In this document: in pieces, positions 36,548-45,956 of the stretch
Layout of the letters: each line of letters begins with the position of its first letter
Numbering within the stretch: position 1 is the first letter of the stretch
NCBI RefSeq assembly: GCF_036002945.1
Contig: NZ_CP108529.1
Location: 1,550,001-1,614,000 of the forward strand
Direction: 5' to 3'
DNA from: Streptomyces sp. NBC_01224
Lineage (GTDB): Bacteria > Actinomycetota > Actinomycetes > Streptomycetales > Streptomycetaceae
DNA length: 64,000 nt
The notes under the pieces: model-generated
Databases searched by the model: none
What the model saw: the letters and a program-made list of their open reading frames with translations, nothing else
Told to the model about the DNA's origin: nothing
Position numbers and translations under genes: made by a program

Positions 36548-36849
36548 GCGGCCATGATGCCGTGTCCCCGTCGGCCGGACGGCCCTTGGCGCTGCTGTTC
36601 GGCAGTCCCGTGGTCCACCTGGCCGACCGAGCCCGGTACTACCGCGTCATCACCCGCCGGGCCCGGGCCGGACGGCTCATCGCATGCGCCGCCGGTGTCG
36701 CCGCGGTCTGGATGCCTCCGCTCGCCTCCCTCGCCGTGCCCGACGTGATCCCGGCCCTGGTCGCCGTCGTCCTGCCGCGTCCACGGCCGGCAGGCGAAGG
36801 CCCCGAAGGTCACGGCCGCGGGTGTGCGGCCGTGACCGGCCGGAGATGA
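36538..36849 (+). pseudogene. Possible membrane-protein C-terminal remnant
   Basis: An open frame with two hydrophobic stretches (GRLIACAAGVAAVWMPPLA and IPALVAVVLP) after HLADRARYYRVITRRAR. It resembles the end of a multi-helix membrane protein, perhaps of the LtrA (low temperature requirement) type, with the rest missing. No ribosome site is seen and the start overlaps the divergent macrodomain gene. This may be chance coding; treat as uncertain. Confidence 0.25.
36808..36837. terminator. Hairpin, likely terminator
   Basis: GGTCACGGCCGC pairs perfectly with GCGGCCGTGACC around a six-base loop. It lies in the gap before the leftward oxidoreductase's end and can stop transcription from either side. 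Confidence 0.65.
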
Positions 36850-36852
36850 TGG

Positions 36853-36882
36853 GTGCCCCCTGCCCGGTGGTGCAGGGGGCAC
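36853..36882. terminator. Second hairpin, likely terminator of the oxidoreductase gene
   Basis: GTGCCCCCTGC pairs with GCAGGGGGCAC around an eight-base loop, 49 bases beyond the oxidoreductase stop. Confidence 0.7.
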
Positions 36883-36930
36883 ATCGGCCCGGTCCGGACG
36901 GTCCCGGCGCTACGGACGGCCTTGAGTTGC

Positions 36931-38346
36931 TCAGGCCGCCCGAAGCCGCCGCCAGACGGCCTTCGCCGCATGGTGACCGGACATGCCGTGCACGCCCGGG
37001 CCGGGCGGAGTGGCCGAGGAGCACATGAAAACCGCCGGATGCGCCGTCGCATACGGGACCCGTGCGAGCTTGGGCCGGATCACCGTCTGGAGGCCGGAGA
37101 ACGCGCCGCACGCGATGTCGCCGCCGACGTAATTGGCGTTGCGCGCCGCGAGTTGGGGCGGCCCCGCGACCGCTCGGGCGAGCACCAGGTCGCGGAAGCC
37201 CGGGGCGAAGCGCTCCAGCTGCCGCTCGATGACATCGGTGGCGTCGCCCTCCCAGCCCGCCGGGACATGTCCGTACGCCCAGAAGACATGCCGGCCCTCG
37301 GGCGCGCGGGACGGATCGACCAGGGTGGGCTGTGCCGTGATCAGGAACGGCACGCTCGGGTCGCGGCCCGCCACCGCGGCGCTCAGCGCGGAGTTGATCT
37401 CGCCGGCCGTGGGGCCGATGTGGACCGTTCCGGCGCGGCGGGCCTCCTTCGCGGTCCAGGGGACGGGGCCCGACAACGCGTAATCGATCTTGAAGCAGGA
37501 TGCCCCGTACCGATAGCCGCTGTAGGCGTGGCCCAGCCCCGCGATGCGGGCGAGGGCGGTGGGCGAGGTGTCGAAGATGTAGGCGCGGGCGGGCGGGAGC
37601 TCGTCCAGGCGCTTGACCTCCGTGCCGGTACGGATCGTGCCGCCCTGTTCGCGTATGTACGAGGCAAGGGCGTCGGAGATGGCCTGCGATCCGCCGCGCG
37701 GCACCGGCCAGCCCTTCTCGTGCGCGGCGAGGGCGAAGAGCAGGGCGACCCCGCCGGTGCCCAGACCGCTGACGGGCGCTATGGCGTGGGCGCCGAGCCC
37801 GGCGAACAGACCGCGCGCCTTCGCACCGCGGAAGCGGCGGGAGAGCAGCGTCGCGGGCTGAAGCGCGTCGAGACCGAATCGCACCCAGCGGTACGGGTCA
37901 CGGGGCAGCCCGTCCCACGGGGTGCGCAGAAAGTCCTCGGCGAGGGTGTCCCAGTGGCCCAGGTACGGGGCGACGAGCCTGCGGTACGCCCCCGCGTCCT
38001 GGGCACCGAGCGACATGGCGCTCTCCCCCACCGACCCGGTGAGCACGGCGGCCGACCCGTCCGGGAACGGGTGGGCGAGCGCCAGCTCGGGCTGGAGCCA
38101 CTCCAGCCCGTGCCGGGCCAGCGGCATCGCGTTGAACGCGGGCGAGCCGATGCCCAGCGGATGAACGGCGGAGCAGGGGTCGTGGCGGAATCCGGGGAGG
38201 GTGAGCTCTTCGGTGCGGGCACCGCCTCCGACGGTCTCGGCCGCCTCGAAGACCTCCACGGCGAAGCCACGGCGGGCCAGTTCGGCCGCGGCGGTCAGTC
38301 CGTTGGGCCCCGCCCCCACGACGACAGCATCAAGCATCGACGGCAC
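36931..38346 (-). CDS. Phytoene desaturase-like FAD oxidoreductase
   Basis: Flavoprotein of 471 residues in the phytoene dehydrogenase/COG1233 group. The FAD dinucleotide loop is [19 protein letters not shown], followed by [20 protein letters not shown]; the C-terminal flavin segment is [15 protein letters not shown]. Unlike carotenoid desaturases it is not next to crt genes, and the substrate is unknown. Starts at 38346 (GTG, with AAGGAG upstream) and 38337 (ATG) are both possible. Two hairpins follow its stop. Confidence 0.88.
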   Translation of the reverse strand: MPSMLDAVVVGAGPNGLTAAAELARRGFAVEVFEAAETVGGGARTEELTLPGFRHDPCSAVHPLGIGSPAFNAMPLARHGLEWLQPELALAHPFPDGSAAVLTGSVGESAMSLGAQDAGAYRRLVAPYLGHWDTLAEDFLRTPWDGLPRDPYRWVRFGLDALQPATLLSRRFRGAKARGLFAGLGAHAIAPVSGLGTGGVALLFALAAHEKGWPVPRGGSQAISDALASYIREQGGTIRTGTEVKRLDELPPARAYIFDTSPTALARIAGLGHAYSGYRYGASCFKIDYALSGPVPWTAKEARRAGTVHIGPTAGEINSALSAAVAGRDPSVPFLITAQPTLVDPSRAPEGRHVFWAYGHVPAGWEGDATDVIERQLERFAPGFRDLVLARAVAGPPQLAARNANYVGGDIACGAFSGLQTVIRPKLARVPYATAHPAVFMCSSATPPGPGVHGMSGHHAAKAVWRRLRAA

Positions 38347-38433
38347 CTTCGGACTCCTTCGTCAGCCGACGGCAAGGACACCCAGGATATTCCGAGGCGT
38401 CGACAACTCGGTCGCGGGTAGGGTCGCCGCTCG

Positions 38434-39309
38434 ATGAACACGCCGAATTCTCACGCCGCGCCCGTGTCGCATACCTCCTCTGTCACGCCCGTCCGTATCG
38501 CGGACATGGCCTCCCGGCTCGCCGCGCTGCCCGGCATCCGGGCCGTCGCCCTGGGCGGCAGCCGGGCCCGCGGCACGCATCGCCCGGACTCCGACTGGGA
38601 TCTGGGCGTGTACTACCGCGGCGCTCCTGACCTGGCCGCACTGACCGCGTTGGCGTCCGAGGTACAGGGCTCCCCGGCGGAGGTCGCGGGTCCCGGTGGC
38701 TGGGGGCCCTGGGTCGACGGGGGGGCCTGGCTGCGGGTGGACGGCGCCCCGGTGGACTGGATCCTGCGCGATCTGGACCGGGTGGAGGCGGTCTGGTCCG
38801 ACTGTCTCGAAGGCCGCTTCGAAGTGGGCGTGCAGCCGGGGCATCCGCTCGGCTTCTGGTCCCCCGCCTATCCCGGGGAGGTCGCGCTCGGGCACGTACT
38901 TGCCGATCCCCGAAACGAATTGACAGCACTTCAGCAGGAGACCAGGACCTATCCGGAGCCTCTGCGCACCGCGCTCGTCGAAGCCGCGTGGGAGGCGGAA
39001 TTCTCGGTTGCGGCCGCCCGCAAGTCGGCCCCTGCCGGGGACCCGCTCCATGTCGCCCTGTGCCTGTCGCGGGCGTTCGGCATCCTCACCCAGTCACTCC
39101 ACGCCCACCACCGCACCTGGTGTCTGAACGAGAAGGGTGCGCTGGCCGCTGCGGGCGCCCTGCCGGACACCCCCGCGGACTTCGCCGAACGGGTCGGCGA
39201 GGCGCTGAGGGGGCTGGACGCGGCGGCGGTGCAGAGGGCTGCGGAGTTGGTGCGGGACGTCCGATCGGTGCTGGCGACGGGCGCCGGAGCACCCGGGATC
39301 TGCTCGTGA
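38434..39309 (+). CDS. Nucleotidyltransferase-domain protein
   Basis: Protein of 291 residues with a polymerase-beta-like nucleotidyltransferase fold: LGGSRARGTHRPDSDWDLGVY holds the G-S helix turn and the two metal-binding Asp residues (D-x-D). The C-terminal half is helical, as in minimal nucleotidyltransferase/HEPN-like proteins. It may modify a small molecule, RNA or protein; the target is unknown. TAGGGT lies nine bases before ATG 38434, so the leader is very short. Its stop overlaps the next start (GTGA). Confidence 0.85.
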   Translation: MNTPNSHAAPVSHTSSVTPVRIADMASRLAALPGIRAVALGGSRARGTHRPDSDWDLGVYYRGAPDLAALTALASEVQGSPAEVAGPGGWGPWVDGGAWLRVDGAPVDWILRDLDRVEAVWSDCLEGRFEVGVQPGHPLGFWSPAYPGEVALGHVLADPRNELTALQQETRTYPEPLRTALVEAAWEAEFSVAAARKSAPAGDPLHVALCLSRAFGILTQSLHAHHRTWCLNEKGALAAAGALPDTPADFAERVGEALRGLDAAAVQRAAELVRDVRSVLATGAGAPGICS

Positions 39310-39731
39310 TCGCCGAACTCCAGTGCGTGGTACTCGACTGCGCCGATCCCGCACGCCTCGCCGGGTTCTACCATTGCCTGCTCGGCGGGGAGATCGACCG
39401 GCCGGACCGGCGATGGGCGCTCGGCGACGGCTGGGCGACGCTCCACACGGCAGCCGGGCCGGTCCTCGCCTTCCAGCGGGTGGCGGACCACCGGCCGCCG
39501 CGGTGGGGGGATCCGGCGCACCCGCAGCAGTTCCATCTCGACTTCGGCGTCCCGGATCTGGGCGCGGCGCAGACACAGGCAGTGGCGGCCGGTGCGGTGA
39601 TCCTCGACGGCGGAGCCGGGACGGCGCGCCCGTGGCGGATCTATGCGGACCCGGCCGGGCATCCGTTCTGCCTGGTCCAGCACGGCCACGGCGAGGCGGC
39701 GGTCGGTCAGGCTTCGCCGCGGAGTGCCTGA
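39306..39731 (+). CDS. Glyoxalase-like (VOC) domain protein
   Basis: A 141-residue vicinal oxygen chelate protein (LQCVVLDCADPARLAGFYHCLLGG; FHLDFGVPDLGAAQ; RIYADPAGHPFCLVQ). The family binds a metal and acts on varied substrates or serves as resistance proteins. It is translationally coupled to the nucleotidyltransferase (four-base overlap) and overlaps the convergent phosphatase gene by 25 bases. Confidence 0.87.
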   Translation: MIAELQCVVLDCADPARLAGFYHCLLGGEIDRPDRRWALGDGWATLHTAAGPVLAFQRVADHRPPRWGDPAHPQQFHLDFGVPDLGAAQTQAVAAGAVILDGGAGTARPWRIYADPAGHPFCLVQHGHGEAAVGQASPRSA

Positions 39732-40534
39732 AGGATGCGTTCGACGGTCGCCTCGTCACGGGCCGCCGTGAACGGCAGGGCGTTGCCGCCGGTGATGCGG
39801 AACGGTGCGCCGGAGAGCGTGGCCTGGGCGCCGCCCGCCTCGGTGACCAGGAGCAGGCCTGCCGCGTGGTCCCAGGCGTACTCCCAGTTGAAGGCGACCG
39901 CATCCTGGTCGCCGCGGGCGACGGCGAGGTATTCGAGGCCCGCGGAACCACAGGGGCGGGCATCGATGCCCTCGGTGCGCAGGCCGAGGAGGGCGCGCTT
40001 CTGGGCCTCGGTGGTGTAGTCGGGGTGCGACATCGCCACCCGCAGAACAGCCCCGGGTGCGGGCGAGCCGGAGCATATCGGCTTGCCGTCGAGCGTGGCA
40101 CCGCGGCCGCGGACGGCGATCGCCATCTCATCCAGGGCCGCGGCATACGTCCAGGAGGCCAGGAGTTCGCCGCGGTGGGCCAGGGCGACCAGGGTGCAGA
40201 AGCCCGGTTCGCCGCGGACGAACTGGCGGGTGCCGTCGACCGGGTCGACGACCCACACCGGTGCGTCGCCGCCCAGCGCGTCGTACACCTTCGGATCGGC
40301 GTGGACCGCTTCCTCGCCGACGACGACCGAGCCGGGCAGGAGCCTGGTCAGGGATGCGGTGAGGTGTTCCTCGGCGAGGCGGTCGGCGGTGGTGACGAGG
40401 TCGTGCGGGCCGCTCTTCTCGACGATCTCGTGCGCGGCGAGCTGCCGGTAGCGCGGCATGATCTCGGCGGCGGCCGCTGCGCGGACCGCCGCCTCGACCT
40501 CGGTCAGGTCTCCGGCAAGGAATTCATCGATCAT
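39707..40534 (-). CDS. Inositol monophosphatase-family phosphatase
   Basis: Mg2+-dependent sugar-phosphate phosphatase of 275 residues. Metal ligands are seen in VGEEAVHAD and WVVDPVDGTRQFVRG, with the C-terminal Asp in YAWDHAAGLLLV. It could be inositol-1-phosphatase or a histidinol-phosphatase-like member; in actinomycetes both lie in this family. The gene is convergent with the VOC gene. Confidence 0.88.
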   Translation of the reverse strand: MIDEFLAGDLTEVEAAVRAAAAAEIMPRYRQLAAHEIVEKSGPHDLVTTADRLAEEHLTASLTRLLPGSVVVGEEAVHADPKVYDALGGDAPVWVVDPVDGTRQFVRGEPGFCTLVALAHRGELLASWTYAAALDEMAIAVRGRGATLDGKPICSGSPAPGAVLRVAMSHPDYTTEAQKRALLGLRTEGIDARPCGSAGLEYLAVARGDQDAVAFNWEYAWDHAAGLLLVTEAGGAQATLSGAPFRITGGNALPFTAARDEATVERILQALRGEA

Positions 40535-40597
40535 GACCCCAGCTAAGCACGGTCCACCGCGGTGCCGACGACCTGGTCATGACGGGGAGGTGGCCGG

Positions 40598-42439
40598 TCA
40601 GCGTCCGACGGCGTACCCCTGCATGCCGCGCGGGTTCGCGGCCGCGGACAGCACTCCGGTCTCCGGGTCACGGGCCACGGCGCACATCCGGCCCTCGGAC
40701 CACGGGTCGCCGACGGTGACGTCATGGCCGCGGCGGCGCAGCTCCTCGACGACCTCCGGGTCCATGCCCTCCTCGACGGTGACGCTGCCGGGGCGCATCC
40801 CGCGCGGGAAGAAGGAGCCGGGGAAGCTGTCGTTGTGCCAGTTCGGGGCGTCGATGGCGCCCTGGAGGTCGAGGCCGCCGCGGACCTCGGCGCGCAGCGC
40901 GACCGCCAGGAAGAAGTGGACCTGCCACTGGTCCTGCTGGTCGCCGCCGGGCGTGCCGAACGCCATGACCGGAACGCCGTCGCGCAGGGCGAGGGAGGGG
41001 GTGAGGGTGGTTCGGGGGCGGCGGCCGGGGGTGAGGGAGTTCGGCAGGTCCTCGTCGAGCCAGGCCATCTGGAGCCGGGTGCCGAGCGGGAAGCCGAGCT
41101 CCGGCACGACCGGGTTGGACTGGAGCCAGCCACCGCTGGGCGTGGCGGAGACCATGTTGCCCCAGCGGTCGACCACGTCGACGTGGCACGTGTCGCCGCG
41201 CGTCGTGCCGTCCTTGTCGACGGTCGGCTCGCCGGCACCGGCGCGGTTCTTCGCCACGGTCGGCTCGCCGACGCCCGCCGCCGGGATGCCCATGGCATCG
41301 AAGCCGGCCTCGCCGGAGGCGACGGCATGGGCGTGCTCGCTGAGGACGGGAGTGCGGCCGTCCGGGCTGCCGGGGCGCAGTTCGCGCGAGGCCTCGTCGG
41401 TGATGAGGGCGCGGCGCTCGGCGTTGTACGGCTCCGAGAGCAGCGTGTCGAGGGGGATGTCGGCGGCGTCTCCGTACCAGGCCTCGCGGTCGGCCATGGC
41501 CAGCTTGCAGCCCTCGATGAGCAGGTGGACGTAGTCGGCGGAGCCGTACTGCGGAAGCTCGGCCGGGAGCAGGGCGAGCTGCTGAAGGAAGGCGGGGCCC
41601 TGGCTCCAGCCGGCCGCCTTGGCGAGCGTCCAGCCGTTCCAGTCGTACGTGGCGGGCGCCTCGTAGGACGCGGACCAGCCGGCCAGGTCGGCGGTGGTGA
41701 GGGTACCGGTGTGGCGGGAGCCGCTGGTGTCCATGGTGGGGCGGGCCGCCTGGCGCACCAGGGCCTCGGCTATGAAACCCTCGCTCCAGATCTTCCGTGC
41801 GGCGTCGATCTGGGCGATGCGGTCCTCGCCGCCGGTCTCCTCGGCCTCGGCGATCAGCCGGCGCCAGGTGGCGGCGAGTGCGGGGTTGCGGAACAGCTCG
41901 CCCGGCCTCGGCGACTTGCCGCCGGGCAGGTAGACGTCGGCGGAGGACCGCCACTCGGTCTCGAAGAGTTCGCGGACGGTCTCGACGGTCTGGCCGATCC
42001 GCTCGACGGGCGCGTGGCCGTCCTGCGCGTACCCGATGGCGTACCGCAGCACCTCGGCGACGGTCCTGGTGCCGTGGTCGCGCAGCAGCAGCATCCAGGC
42101 GTCGAACGCGCCCGGCACGGCTGCGGCGAGCGGTCCGGTGCCGGGGACCAGGTCGAGGCCGAGGGAGCGGTAGTGGGCGACGGTGGCACCGGCGGGGGCC
42201 GGGCCCTGGCCGCACAGCACCTGCACCTCGCCGTCCTTCGGCGCCAGGATCATCGGCACTTCACCGGCCGGGCCGTTGAGGTGCGGTTCGACGACATGCA
42301 GGACGAATCCGGCCGCGACGGCGGCGTCGTAGGCGTTGCCGCCGTCCTCCAGGACGGCCATCGCGGACTGCGAGGCGAGCCAGTGGGTGGAGGACACCAT
42401 GCCGAAGGTGCCCTGGAGGGTCGGCCGGGTGGTGAACAC
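40598..42439 (-). CDS. ggt: Gamma-glutamyltransferase
   Basis: N-terminal nucleophile hydrolase of 613 residues that transfers or hydrolyses gamma-glutamyl groups, for example of glutathione-like or gamma-glutamyl peptides. The self-processing and catalytic Thr is Thr417 ([18 protein letters not shown]), followed by the TPSGGW and [10 protein letters not shown] segments. No signal peptide is seen, so it may act in the cytoplasm. A short internal repeat GEPTV occurs at residues 391-395 and 403-407, before the cleavage site. Start GTG 42439 has AAGGAG nine bases upstream. Confidence 0.92.
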   Translation of the reverse strand: MFTTRPTLQGTFGMVSSTHWLASQSAMAVLEDGGNAYDAAVAAGFVLHVVEPHLNGPAGEVPMILAPKDGEVQVLCGQGPAPAGATVAHYRSLGLDLVPGTGPLAAAVPGAFDAWMLLLRDHGTRTVAEVLRYAIGYAQDGHAPVERIGQTVETVRELFETEWRSSADVYLPGGKSPRPGELFRNPALAATWRRLIAEAEETGGEDRIAQIDAARKIWSEGFIAEALVRQAARPTMDTSGSRHTGTLTTADLAGWSASYEAPATYDWNGWTLAKAAGWSQGPAFLQQLALLPAELPQYGSADYVHLLIEGCKLAMADREAWYGDAADIPLDTLLSEPYNAERRALITDEASRELRPGSPDGRTPVLSEHAHAVASGEAGFDAMGIPAAGVGEPTVAKNRAGAGEPTVDKDGTTRGDTCHVDVVDRWGNMVSATPSGGWLQSNPVVPELGFPLGTRLQMAWLDEDLPNSLTPGRRPRTTLTPSLALRDGVPVMAFGTPGGDQQDQWQVHFFLAVALRAEVRGGLDLQGAIDAPNWHNDSFPGSFFPRGMRPGSVTVEEGMDPEVVEELRRRGHDVTVGDPWSEGRMCAVARDPETGVLSAAANPRGMQGYAVGR

Positions 42440-42798
42440 GGATATGGCTCCTTGCTGCGACGTGCGAGGTTCTGGAGTTCGGTTCGGATCGTATGTACGG
42501 AAGGTCAGGCGGGTCCGGGGCGGTGCCGTCGTCCTTGACGAGGTCGCAGGAGACCCGCCGGCCGCCGGGCAGTTCGCGCAGGGCCGGGGCCTCGGTGCGG
42601 CACCGGTCGGTGGCGAGCGGGCAGCGGGTGTGGAAGCGGCAGCCGGGCGGCGGGGTCCAGCGGGCTGGGGAGCTCGCCGTGCAGCACGATGCGTTCGCGG
42701 GAGCGCTGCTCGACCGGGTCGGGGACCGGCGCGGCGGAGAGCAGCGCCTGGGTGTACAGGTGTTTCGGGGAGGCGAACAGCTCGGCGGTCGGGGCCTG
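42440..42798 (-). pseudogene. Oligopeptide ABC transporter ATPase, C-terminal remnant
   Basis: Directly after the DUF35 stop comes [20 protein letters not shown] and then [20 protein letters not shown], the C-terminal region of a DppF/OppF-type ATPase. After SPLDP the match jumps to another frame ([20 protein letters not shown]) near 42648. The Walker A, signature and Walker B parts are absent. It is a decayed remnant, possibly of a peptide importer once linked to ggt. Confidence 0.7.
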
Positions 42799-43182
42799 TC
42801 AGAACCAGTCGTCGCGCCCGGGCGGGTCGCAGAGTTCGAAGACCACCTCACCGGCATCCCGATCACCGTCGGCAACCGGGCGCACCCGCGTGCCGGCCGA
42901 CACCTGGTGCGGTGCGGCACCCACGACACGGCAACGGAACACAAAGCCCTCGGGGAGCCGGACGAGGGACTCGTTGCGTGCCGCGTCCGTATAGCGATGC
43001 ACGACGCCGGACCTCACCACGACACCCAGACCGGCGCTGCGTTCGGGCTTCAGATCACTTGATGCGCACACCGGACACAGCAGCCTCCGGAAGGAGGCCG
43101 TGCCGCACCAGCGGCACCGGTGGTAGTACAGGCCGACTTCCTCATGCACCGTCTGCACGGTGCCACTTGATGACTGGGACAC
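42799..43182 (-). CDS. DUF35 OB-fold protein with zinc ribbon
   Basis: A 127-residue protein with an N-terminal rubredoxin-like zinc ribbon (CRWCG and CPVCASSDL) and a C-terminal OB fold. Relatives bind acyl-CoA and pair with thiolases or hydratases (for example ChsH2 in steroid degradation). No thiolase gene is next to it here; an ABC remnant starts right at its stop, so a partner may have been deleted. GTG 43182 has AGGGGG upstream. Its promoter has the tandem operator shared with ccr and etfB. Confidence 0.82.
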   Translation of the reverse strand: MSQSSSGTVQTVHEEVGLYYHRCRWCGTASFRRLLCPVCASSDLKPERSAGLGVVVRSGVVHRYTDAARNESLVRLPEGFVFRCRVVGAAPHQVSAGTRVRPVADGDRDAGEVVFELCDPPGRDDWF

Positions 43183-43239
43183 GCTTCGACCCCCTGAGCT
43201 CGGCTCGGATGCGCCGCACCTGCGCGTCGGCGCGTCCGC

Positions 43240-43282
43240 ACCATAGGGCACTGAGTGCCGAAACGTAAACGCACTCAGTGCC
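43240..43282 (-). promoter_or_regulatory. DUF35 promoter with tandem operators
   Basis: GGCACTGAGTGCC (43247-43259) and GCACTCAGTGCC (43271-43282) have centres 23 bp apart. On the minus strand the -35 TTTACG (43264-43269) and -10 TATGGT (43240-43245), 18 bp apart, interleave with them exactly as at ccr and etfB. The first site is an almost perfect 13-bp palindrome. Confidence 0.75.
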
Positions 43283-43303
43283 ATACCGAGGTCGGCCCCG
43301 GTG

Positions 43304-44011
43304 TCAGCCCTGGCCGATGACCGACTCGATCTGCTGCACGACGCGCCACATCGGGGCCCCCTTGGCGGCAACCATGACAACCACGTCACCGTCGGTGGCG
43401 GCCGGGTACGCACCCCCGGCCGGCGCACTCCCCCACACCTGACGCACCAGACCGAGTGCGAGATCCACCGCGGCCTCCGCGTCCCCCTCACCGCCCGAAC
43501 GCAGCCAGGTCCGCAGCCCGTTGTTGTGCGCGGCAACCACGGAAGCGGCGATCACCTCGGCCCGCAGCGCACCGTCCCCCGACTCGCCGTACCGGTCACG
43601 GAGATAGCCGGCCAACGTCTGTTCGTAACGGCGCACCACGGACAGTTCGTAGGTACGCAGCCCGGGCACCTCCCGGGTGAGCCGGTAGCGCTGGACGGAG
43701 AATTCGGGGTTTGCGGAATACATGCGCAGCACGAGCCGGGCCGCGTCGCACACCGCGTCGACCGGCTCCGCGTCACCGACCTCCGCGAGAAACGCCGTCA
43801 TGTCGGCAAGGCAGCGCTCGTGATCCGGGAAGACCGCGTCCTCCTTGGAGGGGAAGTACCGGAAGAACGACCGGCGCCCGACCCCGGCCCGCGCCACGAT
43901 GTCGTCCACCGTGGTCCGCTCGAAGCCCCGCTCCAGGAAGAGCTGGAAGGCCGCCTGGGCGAGCACCTCCCGCATGGGGGGCTTCTTCGCTGGTCTGCGT
44001 GCGTCAGTCAT
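43304..44011 (-). CDS. TetR family regulator, paralogue of the ccr-linked TetR
   Basis: Repressor of 235 residues. The helix-turn-helix is TTVDDIVARAGVGRRSFFRYF, and the C-terminal half parallels the TetR at 8655-9470 (YRLTREVPGLRTYELSVVRRYEQ). Start ATG 44011, not the longer frame to 44047: TACGTT lies six bases before it, the same leaderless pattern as its paralogue. It is divergent from etfB, and one etfB operator overlaps its own -35 region, so it probably represses both itself and etfBA, and perhaps the DUF35 gene on its other side. Confidence 0.9.
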   Translation of the reverse strand: MTDARRPAKKPPMREVLAQAAFQLFLERGFERTTVDDIVARAGVGRRSFFRYFPSKEDAVFPDHERCLADMTAFLAEVGDAEPVDAVCDAARLVLRMYSANPEFSVQRYRLTREVPGLRTYELSVVRRYEQTLAGYLRDRYGESGDGALRAEVIAASVVAAHNNGLRTWLRSGGEGDAEAAVDLALGLVRQVWGSAPAGGAYPAATDGDVVVMVAAKGAPMWRVVQQIESVIGQG

Positions 44012-44042
44012 GCGGGGAACGTAGCACCGGAATGCCCTTTCT

Positions 44043-44084
44043 GGCACCGAGTTCCTTTACAGAGGGTACTGAGTGCCATATTGT
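44043..44084 (+). promoter_or_regulatory. etfB promoter with tandem operators
   Basis: GGCACCGAGTTCC (44043-44055) and GGTACTGAGTGCC (44065-44077) are 22 bp apart. The -35 TTTACA (44056-44061) and -10 TATTGT (44079-44084), 17 bp apart, interleave with them as at ccr. Confidence 0.75.
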
Positions 44085-44120
44085 CGTCGATACGAACCAC
44101 ACCCAGGTAGGAGAGCCGGC

Positions 44121-44906
44121 GTGAGCTTGAGGATCGTTGTCTGTGTGAAGTACGTGCCCGACGCCACCGGCGACCGGCACTTCGCCGATGACCTGACGCT
44201 GGACCGTGAGGATGTCGACGGTCTGCTGTCGGAGCTCGACGAGTACGCGGTGGAGCAGGCGCTGCAGATCGCGGACGGTACGGACGGTGCGGAGATCACT
44301 GTGCTGACGGTGGGTCCGGAGGATGCCAAGGACGCGTTGCGCAAGGCGCTGTCGATGGGTGCGGACAAGGCTGTTCACGTCGAGGACGACGATCTGCACG
44401 GCAGTGATGTGATGGGCACGTCGCTGGTGCTGGCGAAGGCGATCGAGAAGACGGGTTACGACCTGGTGATCTGTGGCATGGCGTCGACGGACGGCACGAT
44501 GGGTGTGCTGCCGGCGGTGCTGGCGGAGCGTCTGGGTGTCCCGCAGGTGACGCTGTTGTCGGAGGTGTCGGTCGAGGGTGGCACGGTGACGGGCCGCCGG
44601 GACGGCGACACGGCCTCGGAGCGGCTGGAGGCGTCGTTGCCGGCGGTGGTGTCGGTGACGGACCAGTCGGGTGAGGCGCGTTACCCGTCGTTCAAGGGGA
44701 TCATGGCGGCGAAGAAGAAGCCGGTTCAGTCGCTGGACCTGGAGGACCTGGAGATCGAGGCGGGCGAGGTCGGTCTGGCGGGTGCCTGGACCGTGGTGGA
44801 TTCCGTGGCGCAGCGTCCGGCCCGTACGGCGGGCACGATCGTCAAGGACGAGGGCGAGGGCGGCAGGCAGCTGGCCGAGTTCCTGGCCGGCCAGAAGTTC
44901 ATCTGA
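44121..44906 (+). CDS. etfB: Electron transfer flavoprotein, beta subunit
   Basis: Beta subunit of ETF (261 residues), which takes electrons from acyl-CoA dehydrogenases. The AMP-binding and family signatures are seen: RIVVCVKYVPD, DEYAVEQALQ, TVGPEDAKDALRKALSMGADKA and ASTDGTMGVLPAVLAERLG. GTG 44121 has AGGAG seven bases upstream. It is followed by etfA after 54 bases. Its operators match those of ccr, which ties it to the ethylmalonyl-CoA pathway dehydrogenase. Confidence 0.96.
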   Translation: MSLRIVVCVKYVPDATGDRHFADDLTLDREDVDGLLSELDEYAVEQALQIADGTDGAEITVLTVGPEDAKDALRKALSMGADKAVHVEDDDLHGSDVMGTSLVLAKAIEKTGYDLVICGMASTDGTMGVLPAVLAERLGVPQVTLLSEVSVEGGTVTGRRDGDTASERLEASLPAVVSVTDQSGEARYPSFKGIMAAKKKPVQSLDLEDLEIEAGEVGLAGAWTVVDSVAQRPARTAGTIVKDEGEGGRQLAEFLAGQKFI

Positions 44907-44960
44907 CCCCCCTGTTTGTCCCCCGTCGTTTCTTCGCTACTCGCAGGAGATTGAAGTCCC

Positions 44961-45923
44961 ATGGCTGAAGTTCTCGTTTATGTCGATCACGTGGACGGTG
45001 CCGTCCGCAAGCCGACCCTGGAGCTTTTGACGCTGGCGCGTCGTGTCGGTGAGCCGGTCGCGGTGGCGCTCGGCAGTGGTGCCGCCGGTACCGCGGGGGT
45101 GCTGGCGGAGCACGGTGCGGTGAGGGTTCTGACCGCCGATGCGCCGGAGTTCGCCGACTATCTGGTCGTGCCGAAGGTCGACGCGCTGCAGGCCGCCCAT
45201 GCCGCCCTGTCTCCGGTGGCGGTGCTGGTCCCGTCCTCCGCGGAGGGCAAGGAGATCGCGGCCCGTCTCGCGGTCCGGATCGGGTCGGGCGTCATCACCG
45301 ACGCCGTCGACCTGGAGGCCGGTGAGCAGGGTCCTGTCGCCACGCAGTCCGCGTTCGCCGCGTCGTTCACCACCAAGTCCCGTGTCTCCAGGGGGACCCC
45401 GGTCATCACGGTCAAGCCGAACTCGGCTCCGGTCGAGGCCGCTCCGGCGGCGGGCGCGGTCGAGACCCTGGCGGTGTCGTTCTCCGCGCAGGCCACCGGC
45501 ACGAAGGTGCTGTCCCGCACGCCGCGCGAGTCGACGGGCCGTCCGGAGCTGACCGAGGCCGCGATCGTCGTCTCCGGCGGCCGTGGCGTCAACGGTGCGG
45601 AGAACTTCGCGGTCATCGAGGCGCTGGCCGACTCGCTCGGCGCGGCCGTCGGCGCCTCGCGTGCCGCAGTCGACGCCGGCTGGTACCCGCACTCCAGCCA
45701 GGTCGGCCAGACCGGCAAGTCCGTCTCCCCGCAGCTGTACATCGCCTCCGGCATCTCCGGCGCGATCCAGCACCGCGCCGGCATGCAGACGTCCAAGACG
45801 ATCGTCGCGATCAACAAGGACGCCGAGGCCCCCATCTTCGACCTCGTCGACTACGGCGTCGTCGGCGACCTCTTCCAGGTCGTCCCCCAGCTCACCGACG
45901 AGGTCAAGTCCCGCAAGGGCTGA
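44961..45923 (+). CDS. etfA: Electron transfer flavoprotein, alpha subunit
   Basis: Alpha subunit of ETF (320 residues), which holds FAD. The FAD-binding C-terminal domain is clear: [39 protein letters not shown] and [27 protein letters not shown] precedes ATG 44961. Cotranscribed with etfB and followed by a strong terminator. Confidence 0.97.
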   Translation: MAEVLVYVDHVDGAVRKPTLELLTLARRVGEPVAVALGSGAAGTAGVLAEHGAVRVLTADAPEFADYLVVPKVDALQAAHAALSPVAVLVPSSAEGKEIAARLAVRIGSGVITDAVDLEAGEQGPVATQSAFAASFTTKSRVSRGTPVITVKPNSAPVEAAPAAGAVETLAVSFSAQATGTKVLSRTPRESTGRPELTEAAIVVSGGRGVNGAENFAVIEALADSLGAAVGASRAAVDAGWYPHSSQVGQTGKSVSPQLYIASGISGAIQHRAGMQTSKTIVAINKDAEAPIFDLVDYGVVGDLFQVVPQLTDEVKSRKG

Positions 45924-45956
45924 CCCGCCGCCCAGCCGCACCCCCCTTCTTTTCCG

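Noticed and set aside
39323..40546. Long plus-strand frame over the VOC and phosphatase genes
   Set aside because: Only the phosphatase on the minus strand has metal motifs; the plus frame is low-complexity.
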